64,000 nucleotides of DNA from Mycobacterium alsense (GCF_002086635.1 NZ_MVHD01000017.1:29237-93236), one strand, 5' to 3'. Shown: positions 19,903 to 29,714, numbered from the stretch's first letter. Translations and numbers: made by a program. Notes: generated by a model not told the origin, from the sequence alone.

Positions 19903-20271
19903 GTGCCCGAAATCGAGTTCGCCTCCGTGTCACCGATCGTTCCCGTCCGAGACCTGGACAGCGCGCTGGACCGGTACCGCAAGCTCGGCTTTGACGCCCG
20001 CGGCTATGACGGTCCCGAGCGCTACGGGTTCGTCGACCGCGGATCCGTTTCGATGCACCTCACCGAATGGGCCGAGCATGATCCCAAGCGCACGGCCGCC
20101 AGCGTGTACCTCTACGTCAGCGACGCCGACGCCCTCCACGCGCAATGGCAAGCGCTGGACGATCTGGGCGGGCGCTTGATCGCGCCGCACGGGACATCCT
20201 ACGGTCTAAGGGAATTCGCCTATATCGATCCGGATGGGACGCTACACCGCATCGGCTCACGACGCGGCTGA
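19903..20271 (+). CDS. VOC/bleomycin-resistance-like protein
   Basis: 122 residues from GTG 19903. One vicinal-oxygen-chelate module pair: ASVSPIVPVRDLDSALDRYRKLGFDAR at the N-terminus and REFAYIDPDGTLHRIGSR at the end, typical of glyoxalase/bleomycin-binding proteins. The usual metal Glu near the end of such domains is not obvious (TLHRIG), so ligand binding without catalysis is possible. Small soluble protein; target unknown. Confidence 0.82.
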   Translation: MPEIEFASVSPIVPVRDLDSALDRYRKLGFDARGYDGPERYGFVDRGSVSMHLTEWAEHDPKRTAASVYLYVSDADALHAQWQALDDLGGRLIAPHGTSYGLREFAYIDPDGTLHRIGSRRG

Positions 20272-20366
20272 CCGGCGGCCGGCTCGTCCTCCCCATCGGA
20301 ACCTGCCGCTAGCTGTCGCGCCGGATTTTGAGTGCGGTGGTGATCATCGGGATCGACCGCGGCCCG

Positions 20367-21494
20367 TCAGCGGTCGGCGTCGGTGAACCGGATGACGCCG
20401 CGGATGTTGCGTCCCTCGAGCATGTCGCGGTAGCCGTCGTTGATCTGCTCGAGCGTGTACTCGCGGGTGACCATGGCGTCCAGCTCGAGCTGACCCAGCT
20501 GGTAGAGCTCGAGGATCTCGGGAATGTCGTACTGCGGGTTGCCACCGCCAAACAGGCTGCCCTGCAGGCTTTTCTGCAGCAGCGACAGCCCCGCGAGGTT
20601 GAGGGTGACGTCGGTGGCCAGCACGCTGCCCATCGAGGTGAGCACGCACACCCCGCCCTTGGCGGTCAGCCCCAGCCACGACTCGACCTCGGCGCCCTCG
20701 CAACGACCGACGGTGACGATCACCTTGTGGCACATGCGGCCGGCGGTGGCCTCGGCGATGCCGGCGAAGGCGCCGGCGACATCCGCGAACGCCTCCGTGG
20801 CGCCGAAGTTGAGCGCCTGTTCGCGCTTCCATTCCACCGGATCGACGGCGAACACCCGCCGGGCTCCGGCGATCCGGGCGCCCTGCAGCGCGGCCACGCC
20901 GACGCCGCCGATGCCGATGACGGCCACGTCCTGGCCGGGCGCCACCCCCGCGCTGCGCACCGCGGAGCCGTAGCCCGTCGTCACCCCGCAGCCCACCAGG
21001 CAGGCCACCTCGAAGGGGATCGCCGGGTCGACCTTGACCACCGAGGTGTGGTGCACCACCACATAGGGCGCGAAGGTCCCCAGCAGCGACATCGGAATGA
21101 CGTCGCGGCCGCCGGCCGTCACCCGGAACGACCCGTCGGAGACCGAGGCACCCGACAGCAGGCCCATGCCGAGGTCGCAGAGGTTGCGCCGGTCGGTCTG
21201 GCACGGAATGCACGTGCCGCACGACGGGATGAACGACATCACCACGTGGTCGCCGACGGCGAGGTGCTCGACGCCCTCGCCGACCTCGATGACGATCCCC
21301 GCGCCCTCGTGACCGCCCAGGACCGGAAAGCTGGGGATGGGGAAGTCGCCGGTCAGCAGGTGGTGGTCGGAATGGCACAGGCCGGCGGTCTCCAGCTGGA
21401 CCGTCACCTCGCCACGGCGGGGATCACCGATCTCGATCTCCTCGACCGACCACGGCCGGTTCACTTCCCAGACCAGGGCGCCCTTGGTTTTCAC
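20367..21494 (-). CDS. adhB: AdhB-type zinc alcohol dehydrogenase, NDMA-dependent family
   Basis: 375 residues from GTG 21494, the same length and opening (KTKGALVWEVNRPWSVEEIEIGDP) that I recall for M. tuberculosis AdhB (Rv0761c). Catalytic zinc site CHSDHH (about residue 37) and GHEGAG. The structural zinc lobe is CGTCIPCQTDRRNLC. Rossmann motif is GIGGVGVAALQGARIAGA. This group (TIGR03989, Rxyl_3153-like) co-occurs with mycofactocin and tends to keep its nicotinamide bound, reducing artificial acceptors such as NDMA in vitro. Divergently arranged with a thiolase, implying joint control of an alcohol-to-acyl-CoA route. Confidence 0.85.
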   Translation of the reverse strand: MKTKGALVWEVNRPWSVEEIEIGDPRRGEVTVQLETAGLCHSDHHLLTGDFPIPSFPVLGGHEGAGIVIEVGEGVEHLAVGDHVVMSFIPSCGTCIPCQTDRRNLCDLGMGLLSGASVSDGSFRVTAGGRDVIPMSLLGTFAPYVVVHHTSVVKVDPAIPFEVACLVGCGVTTGYGSAVRSAGVAPGQDVAVIGIGGVGVAALQGARIAGARRVFAVDPVEWKREQALNFGATEAFADVAGAFAGIAEATAGRMCHKVIVTVGRCEGAEVESWLGLTAKGGVCVLTSMGSVLATDVTLNLAGLSLLQKSLQGSLFGGGNPQYDIPEILELYQLGQLELDAMVTREYTLEQINDGYRDMLEGRNIRGVIRFTDADR

Positions 21495-21537
21495 GGTCCG
21501 CCTCCCGTTCCTCGCACGGCCCTCCCGAGTGAACTTA

Positions 21538-21564
21538 GGGCATTTACTATTGCCCATACGGTAT
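21538..21564. promoter_or_regulatory. Divergent adhB/thiolase control region with inverted repeats
   Basis: Within the 136-bp gap between two divergent starts lie GGGCA-N8-TGCCC (21538-21555) and the 9-bp palindrome ATACGGTAT (21556-21564), directly adjacent in an otherwise AT-enriched stretch. Both are candidate operator or promoter elements. No regulator gene is adjacent, so the binder is unknown. Confidence 0.35.
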
Positions 21565-21630
21565 TTGTTACGATTCGCAGCGACGAAGTCCCAAAACCGC
21601 GAGTCCCAAGACCCCAGCGAGGTTGAGAAC

Positions 21631-22806
21631 ATGGCTACACCCGTGATCGTCGGAGCCGCCAGGACGGCGATCGGCCGCTCCTTCAAGGGGACCCTGGTCA
21701 ACACGCCGCCCGAGACGCTGATCACCACGTTGCTTCCCGAGGTCGTGCGCAGGAGCGGCATCGACCCCGCCGCGATCGACGACCTGATCTTCGCCGAATC
21801 CCACTACGGCGGAGGGGATTTGGCCCGCTACGCGGCCGCGGCGACGGGACTGGAGGACATCCCCGGTCAGTCGGTGAACCGGCACTGCGCGGGCAGCCTC
21901 ACCGCCATCGGCAACGCCGCGGCCCAGATCGGCTCCGGGATGGAACGCGTCCTCATCGCCGGCGGGGTCCAGTCGCTGTCGATGACGCCGCTGATGAACC
22001 AGCGCATCCCCGGCCCCGAGCTGAAGTTCGAGGAACGCTGGCTGCCGCCCACCCACGTCGAGGCGCCGGACGCCCCGACCAAGGACATGTCGATCACGGT
22101 CGGGTGGAACACCGCGCAGGAGGTCGGCATCACCCGCGAGGAGCTGGACGCCTGGGCCGCCCGGTCGCACCAGCGCGCCATCGCGGCCATCGATGCCGGC
22201 AAGTTCCTCGACGAGATCGTCCCGCTGAAGATCACCCAGCCCGACGGTTCGGTCACCGAGTTCTCCGTCGACGAGCATCCCCGCCGCGACACCACCGTCG
22301 AGAAGCTGGCCGCGCTCAAGGTGCTGCACCCCGAGATCGAGGGATTCTCGATCACGGCGGGCAACAGCAGCGGCACCAACGACGCGGCCGCGGCCGTCGC
22401 GCTCGTCGACCGTGACTACGCCGTGGCCGAGAAGCTGAACGTGATGGGCACGGTCAGGGCGTGGGCCGCCGCGGGCGTGCCGCCGAGGGACACCGGCCTG
22501 GGCGCGGTCAAGGTGATCGGCAAGGTGCTGCAGCGGGCCGGGCTGTCGGTCAATGACGTTGCGCTGTGGGAGATCAACGAGGCGTTCGCCTCCGTGCCGA
22601 TCGCCGCGTGCCGCGAGCACGGCCTCGACGAGGAGAAGGTGAACTTCTCCGGCAGCGGCTGCAGCCTCGGCCACCCCATCGCCGCATCGGGCGCGCGGAT
22701 GGTCACCACGCTGACCTACGAGCTGGCCCGCCGCGGCGGCGGCATCGGCGTCGCCGCGATGTGCGCGGGCGGCGGTCAGGGCGGCGCCGTCGTGATCGAG
22801 GTCTGA
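21631..22806 (+). CDS. Acetyl-CoA acyltransferase (thiolase)
   Basis: 391 residues from ATG 21631. Classical thiolase: nucleophilic Cys in VNRHCAGSLTAIGNAA (about residue 89), NEAFA, the His of CSLGHPIAASGARM (about 347) and the second Cys of CAGGGQGGA (about 377). It splits a 3-ketoacyl-CoA with CoA in beta-oxidation, or condenses acyl-CoAs. Mycobacterial FadA5/FadA6-type steroid thiolases are of this size, but specificity loops cannot be judged here. It may finish degradation of acyl-CoAs made after the divergent alcohol dehydrogenase. Confidence 0.93.
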   Translation: MATPVIVGAARTAIGRSFKGTLVNTPPETLITTLLPEVVRRSGIDPAAIDDLIFAESHYGGGDLARYAAAATGLEDIPGQSVNRHCAGSLTAIGNAAAQIGSGMERVLIAGGVQSLSMTPLMNQRIPGPELKFEERWLPPTHVEAPDAPTKDMSITVGWNTAQEVGITREELDAWAARSHQRAIAAIDAGKFLDEIVPLKITQPDGSVTEFSVDEHPRRDTTVEKLAALKVLHPEIEGFSITAGNSSGTNDAAAAVALVDRDYAVAEKLNVMGTVRAWAAAGVPPRDTGLGAVKVIGKVLQRAGLSVNDVALWEINEAFASVPIAACREHGLDEEKVNFSGSGCSLGHPIAASGARMVTTLTYELARRGGGIGVAAMCAGGGQGGAVVIEV

Positions 22807-22813
22807 CGGCCGC

Positions 22814-23422
22814 CTAGTTGCAGAACGTGTAGCCGATGAACTGGGCGTCGCGGGCGCCCGAGTAGTCGACGTAGTGCGCGGCGGGCATCCCGTTGTACTG
22901 CGCGTTCGTCTTCTGCGCGGACGGCGGCGGGAGCGCCTTGGGAAACGCCAGGACCATGTCGGCGAAGATCTTCAGCCCGCTCGGGCAGATCGCGTCGGGG
23001 CGCGGCGGCTGCGGATTCCACGCGTGCACCACGACCGGGTCGGTCAGTTGATACCCGGTCGCGCAATTCGGGTCGCAGATCTTGAAGACGGCCGTACCGC
23101 TGCCGTCGGCGCCGTCCGGGCCCCATGACGTCCACGACATGTCTTGCAGCGCAACGGCTACGCTGGCGCAACCCAGGACGTTGAGCTTCTTCGGGCGCTC
23201 GACCGGCGGCACCGACGGGTTGTAACAACCCGGAATGGCGAAGTACGTCGGCGGGGCAGGCGGGGTCGTCGGCGCGGCCGCGCCGTCGTTGCGGTGGGTC
23301 AGCTTGAACCCCGCGAACGCCGCCGCGCCGATCAGCAGCACCACGACGACGGCACCGGCCACTCCCCGGTTTCCCCCCGGAAACCGCAATCGACTCGACG
23401 ATGTGACGCTGCCCCCGCTCAC
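22814..23422 (-). CDS. Membrane-anchored exported protein of unknown function
   Basis: About 202 residues from GTG 23422 (GTG 23428 and an upstream start are alternatives). A short basic N-terminus and one transmembrane helix (GVAGAVVVVLLIGAAAFAGF) precede a Pro/Thr linker (APTTPPAPPT) and an extracytoplasmic domain. That domain has five Cys (PGCYNP, LGCAS, KICDPNCATGY, AICPSG) plus a C-terminal FCN, consistent with disulfides. No enzyme motif is seen. It converges on the thiolase gene with a 7-nt gap. Confidence 0.7.
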   Translation of the reverse strand: MSGGSVTSSSRLRFPGGNRGVAGAVVVVLLIGAAAFAGFKLTHRNDGAAAPTTPPAPPTYFAIPGCYNPSVPPVERPKKLNVLGCASVAVALQDMSWTSWGPDGADGSGTAVFKICDPNCATGYQLTDPVVVHAWNPQPPRPDAICPSGLKIFADMVLAFPKALPPPSAQKTNAQYNGMPAAHYVDYSGARDAQFIGYTFCN

Positions 23423-23525
23423 ATTCACCAGATTAGGCCAGAAGCGGCGTGCTCGGGTGGGGGTCGCCGCGCGAGTCAAGCACGGTAAATTTGGTCAACA
23501 CTACCGACTTGAGGATTGACGATTC

Positions 23526-24254
23526 ATGGACGACCACGAACTGGCCGCGCGGTTGGCCACCGAGGCGGGGCGGCTGCTGCTGGCGGTTCGGCAGGAATTC
23601 GCCGACGCCGACGCCGGCGAGCGAAAAGCGGCGGGCGACAAGCGATCCCACGACTTCCTGATGGAGGCGCTGACCCGGGAGCGGCCCGGTGACGCGGTGC
23701 TGTCGGAGGAGGGCGCCGACGACCCGGCGCGGCTGCGCTCGGAGCGGGTGTGGATCGTCGATCCGCTGGACGGGACGCGCGAATTCTCCGAGCTCGGCCG
23801 CGACGACTGGGCCGTGCACGTCGCGCTCTGGCAGGCCGGCGAGCTGGTCGCCGGTGCGGTGGCGCTGCCGGCGCAGGGGGCCACGCTGGCGACGCCCGTC
23901 GTCGCCGCGCCGCCCGCCGCCCCCGACCGGCCGCGCATCGTGGTCTCCCGCACCCGCCCGCCCGCGATCGCGCTTTCCGTCCGCGACGCGCTGGACGGCG
24001 TCCTGGTGGAAATGGGTTCTGCCGGAGCCAAAGTCGCCTCGATCGTCCAGGGCCTGTCGGACGTCTACGTCCACGCCGGGGGCCAGTTCGAGTGGGACTC
24101 GGCCGCCCCGGTCGCCGTGGCGCGGGCCGCCGGCCTGCACACCTCCCGCATCGACGGGTCGGCGCTGGCCTACAACCGGCCGGACCCCAAGCTGCCCGAC
24201 CTGGTGGTGTGCCGCCCGGAGCTGGCCGCGGCGGTGCTCGCCGTCACCGGCTGA
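23526..24254 (+). CDS. cysQ: CysQ-type 3'(2'),5'-bisphosphate nucleotidase / inositol phosphatase family
   Basis: 242 residues. Metal-dependent phosphatase motifs: DAVLSEEGADD (about 60), the core WIVDPLDGTREFSELGRDDWAVHVALW (about 76-102) and the distal EWDSAAPVAVARAAGLH. The pattern closely follows mycobacterial CysQ, which dephosphorylates PAP formed in sulfation and sulfate assimilation and also acts on inositol phosphates and fructose bisphosphate. It is shorter than the 267-residue protein I recall, so a second paralogue is possible. A PAPS-dependent sulfotransferase is encoded at 36956-38149. Confidence 0.78.
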   Translation: MDDHELAARLATEAGRLLLAVRQEFADADAGERKAAGDKRSHDFLMEALTRERPGDAVLSEEGADDPARLRSERVWIVDPLDGTREFSELGRDDWAVHVALWQAGELVAGAVALPAQGATLATPVVAAPPAAPDRPRIVVSRTRPPAIALSVRDALDGVLVEMGSAGAKVASIVQGLSDVYVHAGGQFEWDSAAPVAVARAAGLHTSRIDGSALAYNRPDPKLPDLVVCRPELAAAVLAVTG

Positions 24255-24262
24255 GCGCCCAA

Positions 24263-24311
24263 CGTCGAGTTGTTGTGCCGTTCGGGCCGCGATCGCGACA
24301 ACAACTCGACG
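24263..24311. terminator. Long hairpin between convergent genes
   Basis: A perfect 14-bp inverted repeat (CGTCGAGTTGTTGT at 24263-24276 and its complement at 24298-24311) around a 21-nt GC-rich loop. It lies between the cysQ-like gene and the convergent dehalogenase gene. There is no T-tract, which is usual for mycobacterial terminators. It could also be a dispersed palindromic element. Confidence 0.6.
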
Positions 24312-24330
24312 CTCGGCCCGGGCAACGGGG

Positions 24331-25236
24331 CTAGTGGTGGGAATGCTGCCAGGACAGCACGCGCTCGGCCAGCTCCGGTCCGGCGTCCTCCTGGATGAAG
24401 TGGCTGGCGTTGATGCGCGCGTGCGGCTGGCCGGCCGCGCCGGGGATGTGCTTGATCAGGGGGCGGTCGGCGTGCCCGAGGATGGGATCGCGCGCGCCGA
24501 AGATGGCCAGGAAGGGCTTTTCCCAGCCGCCCAAGGCCTTCCAGGCCGCCCGATTGGACGGGATCGCCGGGTCATACGGCGACGTCGGCACCAACCGAGG
24601 GAACGCGCGGGCACCGGCCTGATAGGTGTTGTCCGGGAACGGGGCGTCGTACCCGGCGCGCACCTTGGCCGGGACCCTGCGGACCGTGCCCACCGAGACG
24701 ATGCGTCCGGCGGGCAGCACGGGGGAGTAGCGCGCGAAGGCGCGCCAGGCGTAGAACGCCGGCGGCGTGCGCCGCGACGCCGTGGGCAAAAAGCCGTTCG
24801 CCACCACCAGCCGGGCGATGCGGTCACCCTGCTCGGCGGCGATGCGCAGGCCGATCAGCGACCCCCAGTCCTGCATGACCAGCGTGACGTCCTTCAGGTT
24901 GAGGCGCTCGAACCACGAGGTCACCCAGTCGACGTGGCGCTGGTAGGTGTAATCCTCGACCCGGCGGGGCTTGTCGGAGCGGCCGAAGCCGATCAGGTCG
25001 GGCGCCAGCACGCGGTGCCCGGCGTCGGTCAGCGGCGAAATCATCGTGCGGTACAAGTAGCTCCACGTGGGCTCCCCGTGCAGCAGCACGATCGGCGGGC
25101 CGTCGAACGGACCCTCATCGAGGAAGTGCATGCGCAACGGCGGGGTGTCGCTTGCCGCCACGTCAACGTAATTCGCTACGAACGGATAGCCCTCCAGGTT
25201 TTCGAATCGGGAGTCCGGGGTTCGCAGCACATCCAT
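24331..25236 (-). CDS. dhmA: Haloalkane dehalogenase
   Basis: 301 residues from ATG 25236, which has GAGGAG 7 nt upstream. The opening [14 protein letters not shown] and the length match mycobacterial DhmA (M. tuberculosis Rv2296, about 300 aa). Alpha/beta hydrolase with oxyanion motif [11 protein letters not shown], halide-binding and nucleophile elbow [10 protein letters not shown] (catalytic Asp), acid in FGARDPILG and catalytic His in [10 protein letters not shown]. It hydrolyses a carbon-halogen bond to an alcohol. The natural substrate in mycobacteria is not known. Confidence 0.9.
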   Translation of the reverse strand: MDVLRTPDSRFENLEGYPFVANYVDVAASDTPPLRMHFLDEGPFDGPPIVLLHGEPTWSYLYRTMISPLTDAGHRVLAPDLIGFGRSDKPRRVEDYTYQRHVDWVTSWFERLNLKDVTLVMQDWGSLIGLRIAAEQGDRIARLVVANGFLPTASRRTPPAFYAWRAFARYSPVLPAGRIVSVGTVRRVPAKVRAGYDAPFPDNTYQAGARAFPRLVPTSPYDPAIPSNRAAWKALGGWEKPFLAIFGARDPILGHADRPLIKHIPGAAGQPHARINASHFIQEDAGPELAERVLSWQHSHH

Positions 25237-25345
25237 ATTCGGCTCCTCAGGGGTGGCTCGCCTGCAAGCCTCTCGCGGCGGAACGATTTCGTCCAGAGGC
25301 AGATTCATTGAGACGCTGATCGGCAACCACTAGACTGCGCACATC

Positions 25346-26074
25346 ATGGCCATCCGGCGCGCCGTTCTGCTCATCGCCGACATCGGCGGATACACGCATT
25401 ACATGCAGTGGAACCGGACCCACCTGGCGCACGCGCAGCAGACGGTGGCCGGCTTGCTGGAGTCGGTCATCGACGCCGGCAAAGGTCTGAAATTGGCCAA
25501 ACTCGAGGGCGACGCCGCGTTCTTCTGGGAGCCCGACGGAAACGCCAAAGTGCTGGTGTGCGACCGGCTGTCACGGATGCGGCAGTCGTTCCTCGCGAAG
25601 CGCGAGCGGTTCAAGCGCGACATCGCCTGCGAGTGCGCCAGCTGTTCGCAGCTGGACAACCTGTCGCTCAAGTTCGTCGTCCACCTGGGCGACGTGGCGG
25701 AGCAACGGGTCAAGCGGCACGCCGAACTGGCCGGTTTCGACGTCATCCTGCTGCACCGGATGCTGAAGAATTCGGTGCCGGTGCCCGAATACGTGCTGAT
25801 GACCGACCCGGTCGCGGCGTGTCTGGACGACCCGGTGCGCGGGATGTGCAAGCCGCTGACCCACCACTTCGAGGGCATCGGGGAAACGTCGACCCACTAC
25901 ATCGACCTGGCCACGTCGGAGGTGCCCCCGGTGCTGCCCGGGCGGGGCTTCCTCGGCCGGGTCGGGGCGACGGCGAAGTTCGAGCTGAACTCGCTGCCGT
26001 TCCTGCTGGGCCTCAAGAAACCCGCGGCGGGCTTCCGCAACCTCGACCGCGGCGCCGAGGACATTCCCGCTTGA
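25346..26074 (+). CDS. DUF2652 / adenylate-cyclase-like domain protein
   Basis: 242 residues. N-terminal [15 protein letters not shown] and [13 protein letters not shown] echo the class III nucleotide-cyclase core (metal-binding Asp motifs), followed by a Cys-rich insert CECASC and the segment [15 protein letters not shown]2652 proteins have this layout and lack a proven activity. The divergent spacing to dhmA is 109 bp. Catalytic competence as a cyclase is uncertain because the substrate-binding residues cannot be aligned by eye. Confidence 0.78.
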   Translation: MAIRRAVLLIADIGGYTHYMQWNRTHLAHAQQTVAGLLESVIDAGKGLKLAKLEGDAAFFWEPDGNAKVLVCDRLSRMRQSFLAKRERFKRDIACECASCSQLDNLSLKFVVHLGDVAEQRVKRHAELAGFDVILLHRMLKNSVPVPEYVLMTDPVAACLDDPVRGMCKPLTHHFEGIGETSTHYIDLATSEVPPVLPGRGFLGRVGATAKFELNSLPFLLGLKKPAAGFRNLDRGAEDIPA

Positions 26075-26116
26075 ATTCCACCTAGCCGAAAAGCGAGATT
26101 TTCGAGGGCAATTGCG

Positions 26117-27316
26117 CTAGCGGGCGCGCTCGAGTGCTCGGCCCATGCGCGCGACGGCCTCGCCGAGGATCGCCGTCGAGGTGGCGAAGTTCAACCGCAC
26201 GTGCCCGGCCCCGCCGGTGCCGAAGACGTGGCCGGAGCTGAGCGCGACGCGGGCGTGGTCGAGGAACCAGCGCGCCGGCCCGGCCAGGTCGGCGACCACC
26301 GCCAGCCCGTCGGCCGCCTCCTCTGCCAAACCGAGCGCGCGGCAATCCAGCCACGCCAGGTAAGTGCCCTGCGGCCACAGGTATTTCACGCCGGGGAGGT
26401 GCTCGTCGACCAGGTCGCCCAGCAGGGCGCGGTTGGCGTCGAGGCCGCGTAGCAGCGCGTCGAGCCAGTCGCCACCGCCGCGGAACGCCTCGGCGTGCGC
26501 GATGACGCCCAGGTGACTCGGGCCGTGGCCGACCTCCTCGGGCATCCGGCGCAGGTCCGCGGCCGCGTCCGGGCCGGCGATCGCCAACGCCGCCTTCAGC
26601 CCGGACAGGTTCCACGCCTTCGATCCCGACGTCAGCGCCAGGGCGTCCTCCGCGCCGGGCACGGTCAGGTACGGGACGAACCGCGAGCCCGCCAGGACGA
26701 CGGGCGCGTGGATCTCGTCGGAGACCACCCGCACCCCGAACCGCCGGGCCAGCCCGGCCACCCCGCGCAGCTCGTCGGCCGTGTGCACCGCGCCCGTCGG
26801 GTTGTGCGGGTTGCACAACAGGTAGGCGACCCTGCCGCCCGGCGCGCCGGCGCGCGCGAACGCCTCTTCCAAGGCGCCCAAGTCGATTCGGCCGTCGGGG
26901 CCCAGCGGCGCCTCGACCACGCGGCGCCCGTCGTGCGACACGAACGCGTAGAACGGGGCGTACACGGGCGGGTTGACGACGACGGCGTCGCCGCGGTCGG
27001 TGACCAGGCGCAGCATCTCGACGACGCCGAGCATCACGTCGGGAACGAGCGCGGTGCGGCCGACCTCCAGGTCGTGCCATTGCCAACGCCGCGAAGCGAA
27101 TTCGGACACCGCCTCGGCGAACGCCGTGCCGCACGGGTATCCGGTGTCGCCGATGTCGACCGCCCGGCGCAGGGCGTCGGCGATCGGCGGCGCCAGGTTG
27201 ACGTCCATCTCGGCGACCCAGAGCGGCAACACGTCGCCGGGGTGCGCGCGCCACTTCATGCTGGTGCGGAGGCGCAGTCGCTCCAGCGTCAGTTCCTCGA
27301 GCGGGTTAACCGTCAC
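26117..27316 (-). CDS. MalY/PatB-like PLP aminotransferase (cystathionine beta-lyase type)
   Basis: 399 residues, fold-type I PLP enzyme: [54 protein letters not shown] and the PLP lysine in [19 protein letters not shown] (about residue 235). The GSKAWNL context and MDF/MDV opening are typical of MalY/PatB C-S lyases, which cleave cystathionine or cysteine conjugates. I recall M. tuberculosis Rv2294 as a similar enzyme near dhmA (Rv2296), so this is part of the conserved backbone. Confidence 0.85.
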   Translation of the reverse strand: MTVNPLEELTLERLRLRTSMKWRAHPGDVLPLWVAEMDVNLAPPIADALRRAVDIGDTGYPCGTAFAEAVSEFASRRWQWHDLEVGRTALVPDVMLGVVEMLRLVTDRGDAVVVNPPVYAPFYAFVSHDGRRVVEAPLGPDGRIDLGALEEAFARAGAPGGRVAYLLCNPHNPTGAVHTADELRGVAGLARRFGVRVVSDEIHAPVVLAGSRFVPYLTVPGAEDALALTSGSKAWNLSGLKAALAIAGPDAAADLRRMPEEVGHGPSHLGVIAHAEAFRGGGDWLDALLRGLDANRALLGDLVDEHLPGVKYLWPQGTYLAWLDCRALGLAEEAADGLAVVADLAGPARWFLDHARVALSSGHVFGTGGAGHVRLNFATSTAILGEAVARMGRALERAR

Positions 27317-27335
27317 CCGGGCAGAGTAAGGCAGA

Positions 27336-28430
27336 TCAGGTGGCGAACGCGTGCTGGGGAATCGTCAGCGGCAGGTCGACCGAACTCAACAGCCCCGGTT
27401 CCGCGGCAACGACATACGGCACGGCGTTGACGACACGCATCGCGGTGGCGACCATCGCGCCCGCCCCGGAGGTCATGCCCGCGACGCCGGCCTTGCGGGG
27501 ATCCTTCAGCGTCGCGGCCAGGGTGCAGTCGATGTCGGGGTCGCCGGTGATCGTGATGCGGTACGACAGGTCGCCGATCCCGGTGGGCCAGTCGGGGGCG
27601 ACGTCGTGCGCGAGCCGGGTGACGTGCTCGATGACGATGGCCTCGCGGCCGTCGACCACGCCGATCGCCTTCATCCGCAGCGCGCCGCAGGTGCCGGCCT
27701 CGACCGTGCCCATCGCCACCTCGAGCGTCCGGTTGGTCACCGCGCGGTCGAAATGCTCGCGGACCTCCTGGACTTCGACGCCGAGCGCGTCGGCGACCAG
27801 CCGGATCTGGCCCTGCCACTCGCCGGCGATCGCGCCGGGAAAGCCGATCCAGGGCTGGTAATCGAGCGGACGCCCGAATCCCAGCGCGTCGCTCATGATG
27901 TCGGGCACCCCGTAGTCGTCGTACAGGCCGATCTCGAACGCGTGGATCTTTTCGATCGACGACGACTGGGTGGACAGCACCAACGGCAGGTAGTCGGCGG
28001 CGAAGCCCGGCTCGATGCCCGAGGCGTACAGCGACACCTGGCCCTGCTTGGCCGCCGCGACCAGCTGGTCGCGCCACTCGGCGGGCTCATAGGCGTGCGG
28101 GTTGACCAGCCTCGTGGTGCTGGTTGTGACGACGTTGATCCCGGCCTCGAGCAGCCGGACATAATCCGGGATGGCCAGGGCGTCGCGCTCCGGGCCGCTG
28201 GCCGCGTAGATCACGCAGTCGGGCTTCAGCGCGATCAACGCGTCCGCGTCGTTGGTGGTTTTGAGGCCGATCGGCTCGCCGTTGGCGAGTTCGCCGGCGT
28301 CCTTGCCGACCTTTTCCTCGGAGTGGACCCAGACGCCGACCAGGTCCAGATTCGGGCGCTGCTGAATGGTGCGGATCGCAATCGACCCGATGCCGCCCGT
28401 CGCCCACACCACCACGCGGTGAGCCGTCAT
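27336..28430 (-). CDS. NAD(P)-binding dehydrogenase, DapB/homoserine-dehydrogenase-like fold
   Basis: 364 residues from ATG 28430, chosen because AGGAGG lies 6 nt upstream; the adjacent ATG at 28433 is too close. N-terminal Rossmann motif [18 protein letters not shown], then [12 protein letters not shown], a central [14 protein letters not shown] and the conserved end [19 protein letters not shown]. Mycobacteria have many paralogues of this dihydrodipicolinate-reductase-like family, sometimes called amine dehydrogenases, with no proven role. A divergent paralogue lies across a 156-bp gap (28587-29648). Confidence 0.75.
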   Translation of the reverse strand: MTAHRVVVWATGGIGSIAIRTIQQRPNLDLVGVWVHSEEKVGKDAGELANGEPIGLKTTNDADALIALKPDCVIYAASGPERDALAIPDYVRLLEAGINVVTTSTTRLVNPHAYEPAEWRDQLVAAAKQGQVSLYASGIEPGFAADYLPLVLSTQSSSIEKIHAFEIGLYDDYGVPDIMSDALGFGRPLDYQPWIGFPGAIAGEWQGQIRLVADALGVEVQEVREHFDRAVTNRTLEVAMGTVEAGTCGALRMKAIGVVDGREAIVIEHVTRLAHDVAPDWPTGIGDLSYRITITGDPDIDCTLAATLKDPRKAGVAGMTSGAGAMVATAMRVVNAVPYVVAAEPGLLSSVDLPLTIPQHAFAT

Positions 28431-28533
28431 CATGTGCCTCCTTCGGTGCGTCGCGAACACGACGAAAGCCCCGGCGGCCGTTGTGTTTACGTCGCCGGCT
28501 CACGGCCGATGCCACGCTTAAGAGAGCGTACAC

Positions 28534-28558
28534 TATCCTAACGACCAAATGTTAGGTT
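28534..28558. promoter_or_regulatory. Inverted repeat in divergent promoter region
   Basis: CCTAAC-N8-GTTAGG (28537-28542 and 28551-28556) lies 29 bp before the start of the plus-strand paralogue. The half CAAATGTTAGGTT (28546-28558) recurs with one change at 29688-29700 in front of the LLM gene, suggesting one regulator for both units. Confidence 0.5.
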
Positions 28559-28586
28559 GGGGCACCCACGAATGAGGAGAGTGCCG

Positions 28587-29648
28587 ATGCGTGTTGTCGT
28601 GTGGTCGACGGGGGGAGTGGGGTCGATCGCGATCGACGCCATCCGCCGCCGGACGGACCTGGAACTGGTTGGCGTGTGGGTGCATTCGCCCGACAAGGTC
28701 GGCAGGGACGCCGGCGAGCTGGCCGGCGTCGAGCCCCTGGGGGTTGCGGCCACGAATGACGCCGACGCGCTGATCGCGCTGGCGCCCGACGCCGTGGTGT
28801 ACGCCGCGAGCGGCCCCGACCGCGACGGCGGCGCCGTGCCCGACTACCTGCGACTGCTGAAAGCGGGCATCAACGTGGTGTCGACCTCGTCGACCGGCCT
28901 GGTGCATCCGCCGTCGTATTTCGCCCCGGACTGGCGCGACCAGCTCGAGGCGGCGGCCAGGTCCGGGGGCGCCTCGTTCTACGCCTCGGGCATCTTCCCC
29001 GGCTTCGCGTCCGATCAGCTGGCGCTGCTGATGACGACGCAGTCCAAGAACATCCGGACGATCACGGCCAGCGAGGTCGCGCTCAACGACCACTACCCGG
29101 TCGCCGACGTGATGATGGACGGGTTGGGGTTCGGGCGGCCGCTGGACTTCGACCCCATGATGAAGCAGCCGGGCTTCATCGAAATGGCTTGGAAGGCACC
29201 GATATACCTCATCGCGAGCGGACTCGGGGTGGAAGTGGAGGCGGTGCGCGGCTTCTTCGACCGGGAGTTGACCGACCGGGACATCGAGGTGGCGTTCGGC
29301 ACCGTCAAGGCCGGCACCTGCGGGGCGGTGCGCAGCCGCGCCGCGGGGGTGGTCAACGGGCGCGAGGCCATCGTGATCGAGCACGTCATCCGGATGGCCC
29401 GCGACGTCGCCCCCGACTGGCCGGCTTCGGAGTGCGACGCCACGTATCGGGTCGACATCGAGGGCGATCCCGACATCCACTGCGTGCTGACCCTCGGGGA
29501 GGCCGAGGGTCACGGCGCCGGCCGCGCGGCGATGGCGTCCACGGCCATGCGGGTGGTCAACGCGATCCCCTACGTCGTCGACGCGGCGCCGGGCCTGCTC
29601 AGCTCGCTGGACATCCCGACGACTTTGCCGCGGCACGCCTTTGACTAA
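28587..29648 (+). CDS. NAD(P)-binding dehydrogenase, paralogue of the divergent neighbour
   Basis: 353 residues from ATG 28587 with GAGGAG 7 nt upstream. Rossmann motif [73 protein letters not shown] and AIPYVVDAAPGLLSSLDIP. Nearly every block aligns with the 27336-28430 protein, so the two arose by duplication and inversion. It leads a plus-strand cluster with an LLM oxidoreductase and P450. A redox step on a catabolic intermediate is likely; substrate unknown. Confidence 0.75.
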   Translation: MRVVVWSTGGVGSIAIDAIRRRTDLELVGVWVHSPDKVGRDAGELAGVEPLGVAATNDADALIALAPDAVVYAASGPDRDGGAVPDYLRLLKAGINVVSTSSTGLVHPPSYFAPDWRDQLEAAARSGGASFYASGIFPGFASDQLALLMTTQSKNIRTITASEVALNDHYPVADVMMDGLGFGRPLDFDPMMKQPGFIEMAWKAPIYLIASGLGVEVEAVRGFFDRELTDRDIEVAFGTVKAGTCGAVRSRAAGVVNGREAIVIEHVIRMARDVAPDWPASECDATYRVDIEGDPDIHCVLTLGEAEGHGAGRAAMASTAMRVVNAIPYVVDAAPGLLSSLDIPTTLPRHAFD

Positions 29649-29687
29649 CCGTTGACGCGGCTCTCGCGGGCCACGTACCGTGTGGCA

Positions 29688-29710
29688 CAAATATTAGGTT
29701 ATCTAGGAGA
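29688..29710 (+). promoter_or_regulatory. Shared operator-like half-site and ribosome site
   Basis: CAAATATTAGGTT (29688-29700) differs at one position from 28546-28558. It is followed by AGGAGA (29705-29710) 4 nt before the GTG of the LLM gene. The motif would sit in the core promoter or leader, as expected of a repressor site. Confidence 0.4.
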
Positions 29711-29714
29711 TTGG

